From assembly GCF_020229735.1 (NCBI RefSeq), contig NZ_CP083455.1, forward strand, positions 337,001-401,000: a stretch of 64,000 nucleotides of DNA, given 5' to 3'. Origin of the DNA: Deinococcus taeanensis (GTDB lineage Bacteria > Deinococcota > Deinococci > Deinococcales > Deinococcaceae). A program made the position numbers and the translations under genes. Positions 23,275 through 37,644 of this stretch are shown here, one piece after another (position 1 is the first letter of the stretch; each line of letters opens with the position of its first letter). The notes under the pieces are model-generated. The model saw only the letters and a program-made list of their open reading frames with translations, was not told where the DNA came from and searched no databases.

Positions 23275-23997
23275 TCAGAACTCCAGACGGCCGCGCGGAC
23301 CACTCAGCCGGTATAGCTTTTCCGGCGTCCACAGTTCATACGTGTACATCGGGTACTGCCGTTTAAACCGCCCCACGCGGTCCCACACCTCCCGCGACTC
23401 GAACGGCACCACCAGAATCAGGCGGATGACGCTGTCCTCGGCGTCGTAGATGTAGAAATCGAAGTGGAAGCTCTGCTCACCGCCCCGGTCCGTGAACAGC
23501 GGGAACGGGAACGGCCGGTACCGCCAGGCCTTGCGCTTGTCGGTCAGCACCTGCGCGGCCACCCGCTTGAGGTTGCTTTCCGGGAAGGTGAGTTTCTCGC
23601 CGTCCCGGTCCACGAACACCATGTCGGGCGCCAGGGGCGGCAACTGCACCCGCTTGAGTTCCGGCAGGGCTTTTTTCACCCGGGGCGGCGCGCGGCGGCC
23701 CGGGCCGGGTTTGAAGGTGCCTTCGCCGCGGCCCTGCGGGCCGCTGCGCTCGCCGCCCCCGTCGGTGGCGTTGCGCCGGGCCGGGTTGGCGGCGCTCCGG
23801 GCCGGGCCGGTGGCGTTCCCGCTGCGGCGCGGCCCGCTGGGCCGCTGCTCGCTGCGCCCCCCGCTTGAGGAGGAGGTGTCGCTGCGTGGCGTACGTTCCC
23901 GCGCGGGTTTGCTGGTGTCGCGCGTGTCGCCGCCGCGGCCCTGCGCGGTATTGCGTTTTGGGGCTCGGCCCCGTGAACCTTTCTTTGGCCCCGTCAT
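23275..23997 (-). CDS. Protein with Arg/Gly-rich disordered half and nuclease-like C-terminal domain
   Basis: 240 residues. Residues 1-105 are low complexity, rich in Arg, Gly, Ser and Pro ([19 protein letters not shown]), as in RNA- or DNA-binding tails. Residues ~120-235 look like a compact alpha/beta domain: an early Glu ([14 protein letters not shown]), [19 protein letters not shown], a hydrophobic strand LILVVPF, then [12 protein letters not shown] and a final WTPEKLYRL. That order matches small PD-(D/E)XK endonucleases, but the Glu-X-Lys strand appears replaced by ILVVP. This is an inference from pattern only; I do not recognise a named family. No close operon partner. Confidence 0.65.
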   Translation of the reverse strand: MTGPKKGSRGRAPKRNTAQGRGGDTRDTSKPARERTPRSDTSSSSGGRSEQRPSGPRRSGNATGPARSAANPARRNATDGGGERSGPQGRGEGTFKPGPGRRAPPRVKKALPELKRVQLPPLAPDMVFVDRDGEKLTFPESNLKRVAAQVLTDKRKAWRYRPFPFPLFTDRGGEQSFHFDFYIYDAEDSVIRLILVVPFESREVWDRVGRFKRQYPMYTYELWTPEKLYRLSGPRGRLEF

Positions 23998-24066
23998 AGC
24001 GTCCCAGTGTAGCGGGTGGACCGGACCTCACGGCGAGGTCCGGCCCACAGGCGGTGGAGGACAGGC

Positions 24067-25041
<975 letters not shown>

Positions 25042-25060
25042 GCGGCTCAGCATAGCAGAC

Positions 25061-25083
25061 CAGTTGACCTTTTTTGTCAACTG
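25061..25083. promoter_or_regulatory. Inverted repeat overlapping the binding-protein promoter
   Basis: CAGTTGAC-N7-GTCAACTG, perfect 8-bp arms with a C/T-rich spacer. It lies 6 bp upstream of the TATGCT -10, across the -35 region, so a bound repressor would block the binding-protein gene. Confidence 0.55.
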
Positions 25084-25105
25084 ATCGGCATTGTGAGATC
25101 TGCCC

Positions 25106-26680
25106 CTAGGTGCCAGCCACGTCTGCCAGCACAGCCGCGCGCCCCTGCCGCTTACCCCGCAGCAGCAGTTCATCGGCCCGCCGCAGCGCGCCCAGCAGGT
25201 CCCCACCCAGCAGGGGCACCACACCCCCCGTGAACGACAGCCGCAGTGCCGCCGGCAGTCCCGGCACCCGCACCTCCACCAGCGCGCGTCTCATGCCCTC
25301 CAGCCGCCGCTGCGCCTCTGCGACCCCCACCCCCGGCCACAGCACCACGAACTCCTCCCCGCCAAAACGCGCCACCAGTTCACCCGGCCCCAGCCCCCCC
25401 GCCAGATGCTGCGCAAACGCCCGCAGCGCCCGGTCCCCGCCGTCATGCCCGTACTCGTCGTTCACCCGCTTGAAGTGATCCACGTCCACCATCGCCACCG
25501 CCGCCGGCCGGGTCAGCCCCGCGGCCAGCGCCGCCCCGCGCGTCATCAGCGCATGCCGGTTGGCAATGCCGGTCAGCTCATCGGTCAGACTGACCCGCTC
25601 CACCTCCCGGTGCAGCGTCTCCAGATCCGCCAGCGCCGAACGCAGCGCCTCGTTCTGCTGCCGCTGCAGCTGCGCTTCACGCTCGGCCAGTTCCGTACGG
25701 TGCAGCACCTCCAGCCCCCGCACCCGCCGCTCCTGCTCCTCCGCGAGTTCCTGCCGCACCAGCCGCAGGTGCGCCCGCGCGTGCTTCAGCGCCGCCTCCG
25801 GCTCGCCCAGCTGCTCGAGCACCTCTGAGAGCAGTTCATGCATCAGCGGCTGCGGCGCGATCATGCCCGCCGCCTGCGCCCGCGCCAGCTGAGCGTCCAG
25901 CACCTCCCGGGCCTCCGTGAGGCGGCCGCTGAGGCGCAGCAGATGCACCATCGGCGGCACCGACACCCACAGCGGCCGGTCCGGGCGGGCGTTCTGCTGC
26001 GCCAGCGCGCGGCGCAGCCACACCTCACCTTCCGCCTCACGCCCCTGGGCCACCGCCAGCTCCCCCAGGCGCGACAGGACCAGCACCTCCATGAAGTGAT
26101 GCCCGTGCCGTTCGGCCAGCGTCAGCGCCTTGCGGTACAGCGTCAGCGCTTCTGCCGGGCGGTCCAGGGCCTCCATGAGTTCCCCGTCGCTCCACGCCAC
26201 GTACGTCTGGCCCACCCCGTGCTCCAGCTCCGTGAACAGCGCTCCGGCCGCGCGCAGGTACACGGCCGCCCGCGGCGGATCGCGCCGCGTGTGCATCACG
26301 CCCAGGTCATGCAGCGCGCAGCCCTCGGTCTCCCGGTCCCCGTTCGCGTGGCACGCCGAGAGCTGCGCGCGCAACGACACCAGTGCCGGTTCCCACTCGC
26401 CGAGCTCCAGCAGCGCGCAGCTGCGGACGTTCAGGGCCCGCGAGAACCACCACGAGGCCGGGTGGGCCTCCAGGATCTTCAGGGCCGAGGCGGCGGCCTC
26501 CAGCGCCCCGGCCTGCTGGGCGTCCCGGAACTTCAGGTACCCGTCCATGACCAGCCACGCTGCGGCCCCCAGCGGCCCGGCCGCGTCCGGGGTCACGCCC
26601 TGCAGCAGGCTGCGGCTGCGGTCCGGTTCGAGTTCGCGGCGCTGCCAGGCGTCCTCCAGCCGCGCGTCCAGGGGAGTCAT
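25106..26680 (-). CDS. TPR-repeat diguanylate cyclase
   Basis: 524 residues. Residues ~60-330 are TPR-like helical repeats ([40 protein letters not shown]), followed by a coiled coil (~330-375) and a GGDEF domain with [24 protein letters not shown] and an intact GGEEF in [12 protein letters not shown]. It should make cyclic di-GMP. The RxxD product-inhibition site is not seen five residues before GGEEF. No signal peptide or membrane segment, so it is cytoplasmic. TATACT (26689-26694) ends 8 nt before ATG 26680, a leaderless pattern. A paralogue with a degenerate GGDEF lies at 39.3-41.1 kb. Confidence 0.88.
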   Translation of the reverse strand: MTPLDARLEDAWQRRELEPDRSRSLLQGVTPDAAGPLGAAAWLVMDGYLKFRDAQQAGALEAAASALKILEAHPASWWFSRALNVRSCALLELGEWEPALVSLRAQLSACHANGDRETEGCALHDLGVMHTRRDPPRAAVYLRAAGALFTELEHGVGQTYVAWSDGELMEALDRPAEALTLYRKALTLAERHGHHFMEVLVLSRLGELAVAQGREAEGEVWLRRALAQQNARPDRPLWVSVPPMVHLLRLSGRLTEAREVLDAQLARAQAAGMIAPQPLMHELLSEVLEQLGEPEAALKHARAHLRLVRQELAEEQERRVRGLEVLHRTELAEREAQLQRQQNEALRSALADLETLHREVERVSLTDELTGIANRHALMTRGAALAAGLTRPAAVAMVDVDHFKRVNDEYGHDGGDRALRAFAQHLAGGLGPGELVARFGGEEFVVLWPGVGVAEAQRRLEGMRRALVEVRVPGLPAALRLSFTGGVVPLLGGDLLGALRRADELLLRGKRQGRAAVLADVAGT

Positions 26681-26769
26681 GAACGCCCAGTATATGGGCC
26701 GCCCACGCGCCCTGACCGGACCTGGCAGCACAAAGGCTCCCCACGCGGGGAGCCTGGACCTCCGGACCC

Positions 26770-28254
<1,485 letters not shown>

Positions 28255-28269
28255 AAAGGCCATCATAGC

Positions 28270-29050
28270 GGGGCCGGTCCTTAGGAACCGGCGCTGCGGT
28301 GATCAGGACGACGGCCTGCCTACCGCCGGCCGGCGCGGTCACCCTCCCACTCTGCGGCATTCCGGGTGTGGTGGCTGTCGCCTGAGGCGGCCCGCGCGCA
28401 GTACGGCCCGCCCGGACCCGGACCTTGATCGGGCTCCTGTCTGCGGCGCCCACGCCCGCCTGGACCTCGGCTGGCCGTGAACGCACAGCGGGCGGAAGTC
28501 ATCTCCCGGACCCTGAGGCGCCCGGCCCGCAGCGTGAAGGACGCGCGGGCGGGCGGCGTGGCGCGCCCACCAGGCGGGGTAGCCCCCCGGCCTTCCCGCT
28601 CATCACTGCGCGGCAGACTGCGGCGTGACGCTGCGCGACCCACCCGGCCGCCTGGAGCGGTTGCGCCAGCCGCTGGGCAGCCCCCCGAGGCCCCTGCCTG
28701 CTCCCCGGCCGCCCAGGACGACTCGCCGCCGGGACCAGGCAGCCGGAACTGTGGCTGGCCGCGGCGGACAGGACCCTGCGCCGCGGTGACCTGCACCGCG
28801 CCCACAGCGGCGTGGCTCGCGGAACAGGGCCGCCTGGGCGGGCCACATCACCATGGCGGCGCAGGTGGAGGGCATGGAGGACGGTGCGGTGGACCTGGAG
28901 GCGGCGCGGTTGCGTACCGGGGCCGCCCCTGAGGGTGGAGGGGCCGGTGTCCGGCAGACGGGGCAGGAGGGGCTCCCTGAGCTTCTGGTGCCCGGCAGGC
29001 CCTGGTTCGAGGGACGGTAAAGGCGCACCTCAGGATTCCAGGCGGACTGG
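28270..29050. other. Gene-poor interval with possible decayed coding sequence
   Basis: About 780 bp between divergent proS and the hydrolase gene. Near 28274-28291 is an 18-bp near-palindrome (CCGGTCC-TTA-GGAACCGG) in the proS upstream region. Between about 28620 and 29020 on the plus strand, protein-like stretches switch frame: LWLAAADRTLRRGDLHRAHS in one frame, then MAAQVEGMEDGAVDLEAARL in another, ending at a TAA near 29020. This looks like a frameshifted small gene, but I recognise no family and would not call it firmly. No tRNA or other RNA gene is seen. Confidence 0.35.
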
Positions 29051-29116
29051 GACCTAGGGTAGAGCCCGGAACGATTTAACGTTACACGAATTCCCACTGA
29101 ACTGCCGGAGGTCCCC

Positions 29117-29953
29117 ATGCCCACCATTCAGACCCAGCACGCCCACGCCCCACAGACCGAGCTGTACTACGAAACCTACGGGCAGGGCCGCCCCGTGGTG
29201 CTGATTCACGGCTGGCCGCTGTCCGGCCGGATGTGGGAAGGGCAGATCGACGCGCTGCGGCACGCCGGGTACCAGGTGGTCGCCTACGACCGCCGCGGCT
29301 TCGGACAGAGTGGCAAGACCGCCACCGGCTACACCTACGACGTGTTTGCTGCCGACCTGCGCGACCTGCTGAGGGCCCTGAACCTGAATGACGTTACGCT
29401 GGTGGGTTTCTCCATGGGCGGCGGAGAAGTGAGCCGCTACGCGGGCCTGTACGGCACTGAGCGGCTGCGCAGCGCCATGCTTGTGGCGTCGGTCGCCCCG
29501 TACCTGATGAAAACCGCGGACAACCCGGACGGAGGCCCGAGTGAGCAGGACATCGAGGGCATGGTGCAGCAGGTGGCGCAGAACCGCCCGCAGTTCCTGG
29601 CCGGGTTCACGAGGAAGTTTCTGAACTGGGATCAGTTCGGCGCGCAGCTGGGTGACGAGTTCCTGGAGTTCGCCGCGAGTCTGTACCTGCAGGCGTCGCC
29701 GGTCGCCACGCAGGAATGCGTGCGCGCCTTCAGCGAGACGGACTTCCGGCAGGACCTGGCGAGCCTGACTGTGCCGACCTTGGTCGTGCATGGCGACCAG
29801 GATCAGATCGTGCCTCTGGAAGCCAGCGGGCAGCGGGTGGCGCAGTATCAGCCGGGCGCGCAGCTGCACGTCATGAAAGGCGCGCCGCACGGCCTGAACG
29901 CCACGCACAACGATGAATTCAACCGGATTCTGCTGGAGTTCGTGGCCCGCTGA
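29117..29953 (+). CDS. Alpha/beta hydrolase (cofactor-free haloperoxidase / arylesterase type)
   Basis: 278 residues. Oxyanion segment VVLIHGWPLSGRMW near residue 28, nucleophile Ser in LVGFSMGGGEVSRY near residue 98, catalytic Asp in VVHGDQDQIVPLE near residue 225 and His in KGAPHGLNATH near residue 260. This matches the non-haem chloroperoxidase group of esterases. The natural substrate is unknown. ATG 29117 follows GGAGGT by 6 nt. Monocistronic. Confidence 0.88.
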   Translation: MPTIQTQHAHAPQTELYYETYGQGRPVVLIHGWPLSGRMWEGQIDALRHAGYQVVAYDRRGFGQSGKTATGYTYDVFAADLRDLLRALNLNDVTLVGFSMGGGEVSRYAGLYGTERLRSAMLVASVAPYLMKTADNPDGGPSEQDIEGMVQQVAQNRPQFLAGFTRKFLNWDQFGAQLGDEFLEFAASLYLQASPVATQECVRAFSETDFRQDLASLTVPTLVVHGDQDQIVPLEASGQRVAQYQPGAQLHVMKGAPHGLNATHNDEFNRILLEFVAR

Positions 29954-30028
29954 GCTTCACCGGGCAGGCGTGGGGACCGCGGCCAGTCGCGGTCCCTGGC
30001 CCGGATGGGGGAGAGGGCCCGGCCCACC

Positions 30029-30058
30029 TTGGAAACAGTTCCACCATCCGGGTATGCT
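30029..30058 (+). promoter_or_regulatory. Amylosucrase promoter with overlapping palindrome
   Basis: TTGGAA (30029-30034), 18-bp spacer, TATGCT (30053-30058). The imperfect palindrome TGGAAACAGTTCCA (30030-30043) covers the -35 and closely matches the site upstream of glgX, suggesting repression by a common sugar regulator. Confidence 0.55.
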
Positions 30059-30067
30059 GAGCAGACC

Positions 30068-31985
<1,918 letters not shown>

Positions 31986-31999
<14 letters not shown>

Positions 32000-33179
32000 C
32001 CGGCCCTGACGCGGCGGGCAGCGTGAAATGCACCGCGATGCCCGCCTCCTGTTCCGGGTCAATCCAGATGCGGCCCCCATGCCGCTCGACCACCTTGCGG
32101 CACACCGCAAGCCCGATGCCGTTCCCACCGGTCAGGGTGCGGCTGTGCAGCCGCTGGAACATCACGAAGACCTGCTCAGCGTGTTTCGGTGCGATCCCGA
32201 TGCCGTTGTCACGCAGCGTGAAGTGCACCCACGCCCCCTCCGCGTGCCCGTCCAGATGCACCCGCAGGGGCCGGTCCGACCGGAACTTGATGGCGTTCCC
32301 CAGCAGGTTGGTCAGCAGCTGACGCACCTGCGCGGCGTTGGCCCGCACGCGCGGCAGCTCTGCGCGCGAGGACTGCGCGCCTTCCGGCCAGGGCAGCGAG
32401 CGCCCCACCTCATCGGCCAGGGCACCCAGATCCAGCACTTTCATGGGCGGCTGCGCGGCCACGTTCGACAGCGTCAGAATGTCCCGTACGAGCTGCCGCG
32501 CGCGGAACACCTGCTCCGCAATGTGCATCAGGTACGTGTCCGCCCGGTCGTCCAGCTGCCTGCCCGCGTACCGGTGCCGCAGAATGTCCGCGTACGCGCC
32601 CAGCGTCCGCAGCGGCTCCTGAAGGTCATGACTGGCGACGTACGCGAACTGCGCGAGCGCCTGGTTGCGGTCCTCGAGCTCCGCGTTCTGCCGCGCCAGG
32701 ATCGCCTGACTGAGCTCCAGTTCCCGCGTGCGGGCCTCAACCCGCTCCTCCAGCGTGCGGTTCAGACGCACAATCTCCAGCTCCGCCAGCTTGCGCCGCG
32801 TGATGTTCTCATGCGCCACCACCGCGTACCGCAGGCCATCCTGCGTGAACGCCGTGACGCGCACCATGAAATACCGTTGCTCCGCCGGCGAGTGGCACGG
32901 GTACTCCAGTTCAAACAGCGCCTCCTCGCCAGACAGCACCGCCCGGATGCCCGCCGCCATCTGCGCGGCGTTCTCACGGTCCTCCCCGCACGTCGCGTCG
33001 CACAGCGCCAGGTAATTCGCACCGACGCTGTCCGCACCGCCGTTCTCCTGCGCAAACGCCCGCCACGCCGCGTTCACTGCCATGATCTCGCCGTGCCTGT
33101 CCAGCAGCGCCACCTGCGCCGCCAGGGCGTCAAAGGCCGCCACAGCGAAACGCACCGGCGCGACAGAAGGGTGGGTCAC
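31986..33179 (-). CDS. PAS-domain sensor histidine kinase
   Basis: 397 residues, no signal or membrane segment. Residues ~10-135 form a PAS domain ([20 protein letters not shown] ... [11 protein letters not shown]), followed by a coiled coil, an H-box in [18 protein letters not shown] (phosphorylated His near residue 190) and an HATPase domain with N-box [14 protein letters not shown] and G-box DNGIGIA. The H-box type is that of phytochrome-like cytoplasmic kinases. GTG 33179 lies 6 nt behind TACCGT. It is divergent from the response regulator at 33276, its likely partner. Confidence 0.87.
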
Positions 33180-33275
33180 CCCCTCACGGTAACAGCTTCC
33201 TGGCAGCAGGCACGGCCCCAGGTAAACATGCACCGGTTTGTGCCCTCCGCGCCCCCTGGTGTAGGGTAGGCCGAT

Positions 33276-33731
33276 ATGTCCAGGTCATTCACCGTGCTGC
33301 TCGTGGAAGACGAACTTGCGGACGCCGCTCTCTTTCAGGACATGCTGGCGGAAGTCACGCAGGAGATCACCGTCTACCACGTCGAGCACGGCCAGGAAGC
33401 CCTGGACTACCTGACCCGCACCGGCCCGTACGCCGGCGCAATCCGGCCCGACCTGATCGTGCTGGACCTGAACATGCCGGTCCTGAACGGCCACGAGTTC
33501 CTCGCGCAGGCCAAGGTCGTGGCGGACCTGCGCGCCATCCCGGTGCTGGTGCTGTCCACGTCCGACCATCCGGAGGACATTCACCGCGCCTATGACGGGT
33601 ACGCCAGCGGGTACGTCGTGAAGCCTGGCACCTACCAGGAGTACACCCAGGTTCTCGACACCATCCAGGCATACTGGCGCGGTCTGGTGAAGCTGCCCAG
33701 CCTGGAAGAGATCGGCAGTGGCTGGCGCTGA
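33276..33731 (+). CDS. Single-domain response regulator (Rcp1-like)
   Basis: 151 residues with only a receiver domain. Acidic pocket at VEDE near residue 10, phosphoacceptor Asp64 in LIVLDLNMPVLNG, Ser/Thr in VLSTSD and Lys in YVVKPGTYQEY. The extended C-terminal helix and motif order resemble Rcp1 and related partners of phytochrome-type kinases. With no output domain it probably acts by protein contact or as a phosphate relay. TAGGGT (33262-33267) ends 8 nt before ATG. Divergent from the PAS kinase. Confidence 0.9.
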   Translation: MSRSFTVLLVEDELADAALFQDMLAEVTQEITVYHVEHGQEALDYLTRTGPYAGAIRPDLIVLDLNMPVLNGHEFLAQAKVVADLRAIPVLVLSTSDHPEDIHRAYDGYASGYVVKPGTYQEYTQVLDTIQAYWRGLVKLPSLEEIGSGWR

Positions 33732-33805
33732 CCCCGCGCCACGCCACAAAGTCCGCCGCGCCCACCCGTCACGATGACGGTGCGCCCACGCGCAGGGAGG
33801 CCCTC

Positions 33806-33994
33806 ATGACCCGACCCCGCCGCACCGTTGTTCCCACCGAGACCCTGCTCCGCGCCGCCCGCAACGCCGCCGAGCGGCTCACCCACCTCAGCCGGGACCC
33901 GCAGGTCCGTCATGACGCCGCCCAGGTCGCTGAAGCCATGGCGCGCCTGCTCACCTCCATTCGCCGCGCCGGCCGGCCCCCCCGGTCCCAGTAG
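33806..33994 (+). CDS. Small helical protein of unknown function
   Basis: 62 residues starting at ATG 33806 with GGGAGG upstream. The sequence is mostly amphipathic helix (LLRAARNAAERLTHLSRDPQ, VAEAMARLLTSIRRA) with a basic Pro/Arg tail. No family recognised. It follows the response regulator by 74 bp on the same strand and may share its transcript. Confidence 0.45.
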   Translation: MTRPRRTVVPTETLLRAARNAAERLTHLSRDPQVRHDAAQVAEAMARLLTSIRRAGRPPRSQ

Positions 33995-34436
33995 CCTCTG
34001 CCCGGCAGACTGAGTCCGCCGCCCGAACGGGCGGCGCGCTCAGCTGCGGCAGTGGCGCGGTGCAGCACCCACCCGGTGTGTGGCGGGAAGGGCGTGGGCC
34101 TGCACAGCCCCGATGGACGCGTCCCGTTGCCTCCGCGCACCCGTACCGGCATGCCCCCTGCGCCTCCTGGGCCTGCAGGCGGAACCGGCTCCTGCCCTTG
34201 GACGACACGCTCGTTACCTGCACAACCACAGACGACGGCTCAGCCCCTGACCCCAGCCGCCCCCGAGGAAACGGCTGACCTGCGCCTCTGCTCTCCAGGG
34301 CTCGTGGCCTGCTGGGCGTGACGGACTGTGATAGATCGGCGCTCAGGCCGTGCCAGTCTGGGCCCCCTGAACAGCACGCAGGCCATCACGCCCAGCGCTG
34401 GAGCTTCGGGCGACCCGCACCTGTCCGTGTGAAGCC
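33995..34436. other. Intergenic interval without a recognisable gene
   Basis: About 440 bp. A short GC hairpin (CGCCGCCCG-AA-CGGGCGGCG, 34017-34036) probably terminates the preceding unit. The remaining open frames show no protein-like pattern. Confidence 0.5.
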
Positions 34437-34466
34437 TTGACCGGTGCGCCGCGGCGCGCGTATAGT
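34437..34466 (+). promoter_or_regulatory. Strong promoter of the rpmI-rplT operon
   Basis: TTGACC (34437-34442), 18-bp spacer, TATAGT (34461-34466). This is the best sigma-70-type promoter in the window, as expected for ribosomal protein genes. Confidence 0.75.
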
Positions 34467-34472
34467 GCTCTC

Positions 34473-34593
34473 TTGGTCAAGTGGGGCAGGGCGACCAACA
34501 GCCGGGAGAACCACTGGGTTCCTCCAGGCGGCCCGAAACCCAGACGGAAGCCTTCAGGAGAAGTGCGACCGGACTACGCAAGGAGGCACCACC
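34473..34593 (+). promoter_or_regulatory. Long untranslated leader of rpmI-rplT, possible L20-type control
   Basis: About 120 nt separate the predicted transcription start from the rpmI ATG. The leader can form a stem in which CTGGGTT (starting near 34512) pairs with AACCCAG further on, and ends in AAGGAGG. In other bacteria L20 represses this operon through a leader that mimics 23S rRNA. No infC gene precedes rpmI here. The structure is by eye only. Confidence 0.4.
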
Positions 34594-34794
<201 letters not shown>

Positions 34795-34799
34795 AGTAG

Positions 34800-35153
<354 letters not shown>

Positions 35154-35166
35154 ATCTCCGTCATCA

Positions 35167-35194
35167 CGCCGCCCCTGGTTTTCCAGGGGCGGCG
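35167..35194 (+). terminator. Intrinsic terminator of rpmI-rplT
   Basis: CGCCGCCCCTGG (35167-35178), TTTT loop, CCAGGGGCGGCG (35183-35194), followed by TTCTTT. One of few terminators in the window with a T-rich tail. Confidence 0.85.
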
Positions 35195-35265
35195 TTCTTT
35201 GGGCGAAACAGCGAAGGCCGGGTCCATGCCCGGCCTTCCTGGGTGCAGACCCCAGGAGTCTATAC

Positions 35266-35968
<703 letters not shown>

Positions 35969-35993
35969 GGGCAGTCCGCTGGCGGGCGGCGCC

Positions 35994-36010
35994 AACCTTA
36001 TCTTAAGGTT
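35994..36010. promoter_or_regulatory. Palindrome upstream of the GntR gene
   Basis: AACCTTA-TCT-TAAGGTT, perfect 7-bp arms, 36 bp upstream of the GntR start. Likely an autoregulatory operator. Confidence 0.5.
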
Positions 36011-36024
36011 AGTGTCCTGAGTAC

Positions 36025-36034
36025 ACAAGCTTGT
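36025..36034. promoter_or_regulatory. Second palindrome upstream of the GntR gene
   Basis: ACAAGCTTGT, perfect 10-bp palindrome within CACAAGCTTGTCTAGG. It lies between the GntR gene and the stop of moaA and could be a second GntR half-array; short, so weak. Confidence 0.3.
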
Positions 36035-36109
36035 CTAGGTGTTACGTCGCCCGGAACAACGAGCGTTAGGCAGATTTTCGGTCACAGCGCCTCGCATATG
36101 CCAAGTGAA

Positions 36110-37117
36110 TTACCCCCCAATATGCGACATCTCCACCTTTGCGCGCATGGCCGCCGTCGTTTCTCCGCGTTCCTCACTGTACCGGTCCCGGCGCATTTTC
36201 CACACCTCCGCAAGAAGACCCCGGAGCGCCTCATCACTGCCCCCCCCGCGGAGCAGCGCCCGCAGATCCGTGCCGTCTGAGGCAAACAAACAGGTGTACA
36301 GGACCCCCACAGCCGACACCCGCGCCCGTGAGCAGTCCCCACAGAACGGCGCCGTCACCGAACTGATCAGCCCCACCTCATGCCCCTGCCCGTCCGTGTG
36401 CCTCGCCGCCACCTCGCCGCGGTACTCCGGATTCACCGGCCGGAACAGCCCCGCGCCTGCCTCGCCCCCCAGCCGCGCCAGCACCTCGCGTGAGGGCACC
36501 ACACTCGCCATGTTCCAGCCGTTGTGGTTGCCCACATCCATAAACTCGATAAACCGAACCGGCGCCAGCGCCCGCAGGGCCAGCCACAGGTCGCGCAGCC
36601 CCGCGTCGTTCACGCCACGCTGCACCACCGTGTTGATCTTCACTCCCAGCCCCGCCTGCAACGCCGCTTCGATCCCGTCGAGCACCCGCTGCGGATGAGT
36701 CCCCAGACCGTTCATTCGTCCGAAGATCTCCGGATCGAGACTGTCAATACTCACCGTCACGCGCCGCAATCCCGCCGCCTTCAGGTCCCCGGCCAGGCGC
36801 GGCAGCAGCAGGCCGTTGGTGGTCATGGCCACGTCCTGCACGCCCGCGATGCCTGCCAGGCGGCCGATCAGGTCCGGCAGGTCACGGCGCAGGGTGGGTT
36901 CGCCGCCCGTGACCCGGAGCTTCTGGACGCCCAGCGTGACGAACACCCGCGCCACCCGCTCGATCTCCTCGAAACTCAGCAGCTCCGTGCGCGGCAGGAA
37001 CGCGTAATCGGGACCGAACACCTCGGCCGGCATGCAGTACGTGCACCGCAGGTTGCAGCGGTCAGTCACGCTGAGGCGCAGGTCACGCAGGGGACGGCCC
37101 AACTGGTCGGCGAGCAT
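36110..37117 (-). CDS. moaA: GTP 3',8-cyclase (molybdenum cofactor synthesis)
   Basis: 335 residues, radical SAM enzyme for the first step of molybdopterin synthesis. The N-terminal cluster is CNLRCTYC near residue 21, the SAM motif RVTGGEPTLR near residue 68, and the C-terminal second cluster FCGDCSRARV with a later Cys in YTCLF. The functional C-terminal Gly-Gly is present. TATCCT (37126-37131) ends 8 nt before ATG. No other moa gene is adjacent. Confidence 0.94.
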   Translation of the reverse strand: MLADQLGRPLRDLRLSVTDRCNLRCTYCMPAEVFGPDYAFLPRTELLSFEEIERVARVFVTLGVQKLRVTGGEPTLRRDLPDLIGRLAGIAGVQDVAMTTNGLLLPRLAGDLKAAGLRRVTVSIDSLDPEIFGRMNGLGTHPQRVLDGIEAALQAGLGVKINTVVQRGVNDAGLRDLWLALRALAPVRFIEFMDVGNHNGWNMASVVPSREVLARLGGEAGAGLFRPVNPEYRGEVAARHTDGQGHEVGLISSVTAPFCGDCSRARVSAVGVLYTCLFASDGTDLRALLRGGGSDEALRGLLAEVWKMRRDRYSEERGETTAAMRAKVEMSHIGG

Positions 37118-37155
37118 TGAGGGTCAGGATACGCGCCGCCGGGTGGGAGATTGGC

Positions 37156-37167
37156 GGGAACGTTCCC
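37156..37167. promoter_or_regulatory. 12-bp perfect palindrome upstream of moaA
   Basis: GGGAACGTTCCC, 39 bp upstream of the moaA start and upstream of its -10, in the divergent moaA-actP region. A possible operator; the regulator is unknown. Confidence 0.35.
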
Positions 37168-37353
37168 AATTGCCCTGCCGCCGGTGAGCCACCACAACAT
37201 GAAGGCGCTGTTCCAGCGCCAGAGACGAGGATGTTGAACTCAGTCCATTGCGCTGACGAAAGCGCGGGCCTACGCTGAAGGCGACACCCCATTTACCCGG
37301 CCGCACGGCCCGCCGTGCTTCACTGCTGCGTTCGTCCTATCCAGGAGGTTGCC

Positions 37354-37644
37354 ATGACCGTATCCAGCGCCCCACCCATTCCGCGCAACGCCGCGTACCA
37401 GCAACTGGTCGCGCAGCGCAACGCCTTCACCATTACCATGACCGTGACCTTCCTGGTGCTGTACTTCCTGCTGCCCGTCCTCGCCGGCTACAACAAGCCC
37501 CTGATGGCCCAGAAGGTGCTGGGGAACGTCACCTTCGGGTACATCCTCGCCTTCCTGGAATTCGTGATGGGCTGGGTCATGGCCTACCTGTACATCGTCA
37601 AGGCCCGCACCTTCGACCGCCTCGCCGCCGAGGCCCGCGCGTGA
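37354..37644 (+). CDS. DUF485 membrane protein, partner of acetate permease
   Basis: 96 residues from ATG 37354 behind AGGAGG. Two membrane helices ([17 protein letters not shown] and [19 protein letters not shown]) match DUF485, a small protein usually encoded just before actP (YjcH in E. coli). Its stop overlaps the GTG of actP, so they are co-translated. The exact role is unproven but a permease accessory function is likely. Confidence 0.9.
   Translation: MTVSSAPPIPRNAAYQQLVAQRNAFTITMTVTFLVLYFLLPVLAGYNKPLMAQKVLGNVTFGYILAFLEFVMGWVMAYLYIVKARTFDRLAAEARA

Noticed and set aside
28274..28291. Near-palindrome CCGGTCC-TTA-GGAACCGG upstream of proS considered as a T-box or operator
   Set aside because: It lies just upstream of the proS -10, so cannot be in the transcript; evidence for an operator is too thin.
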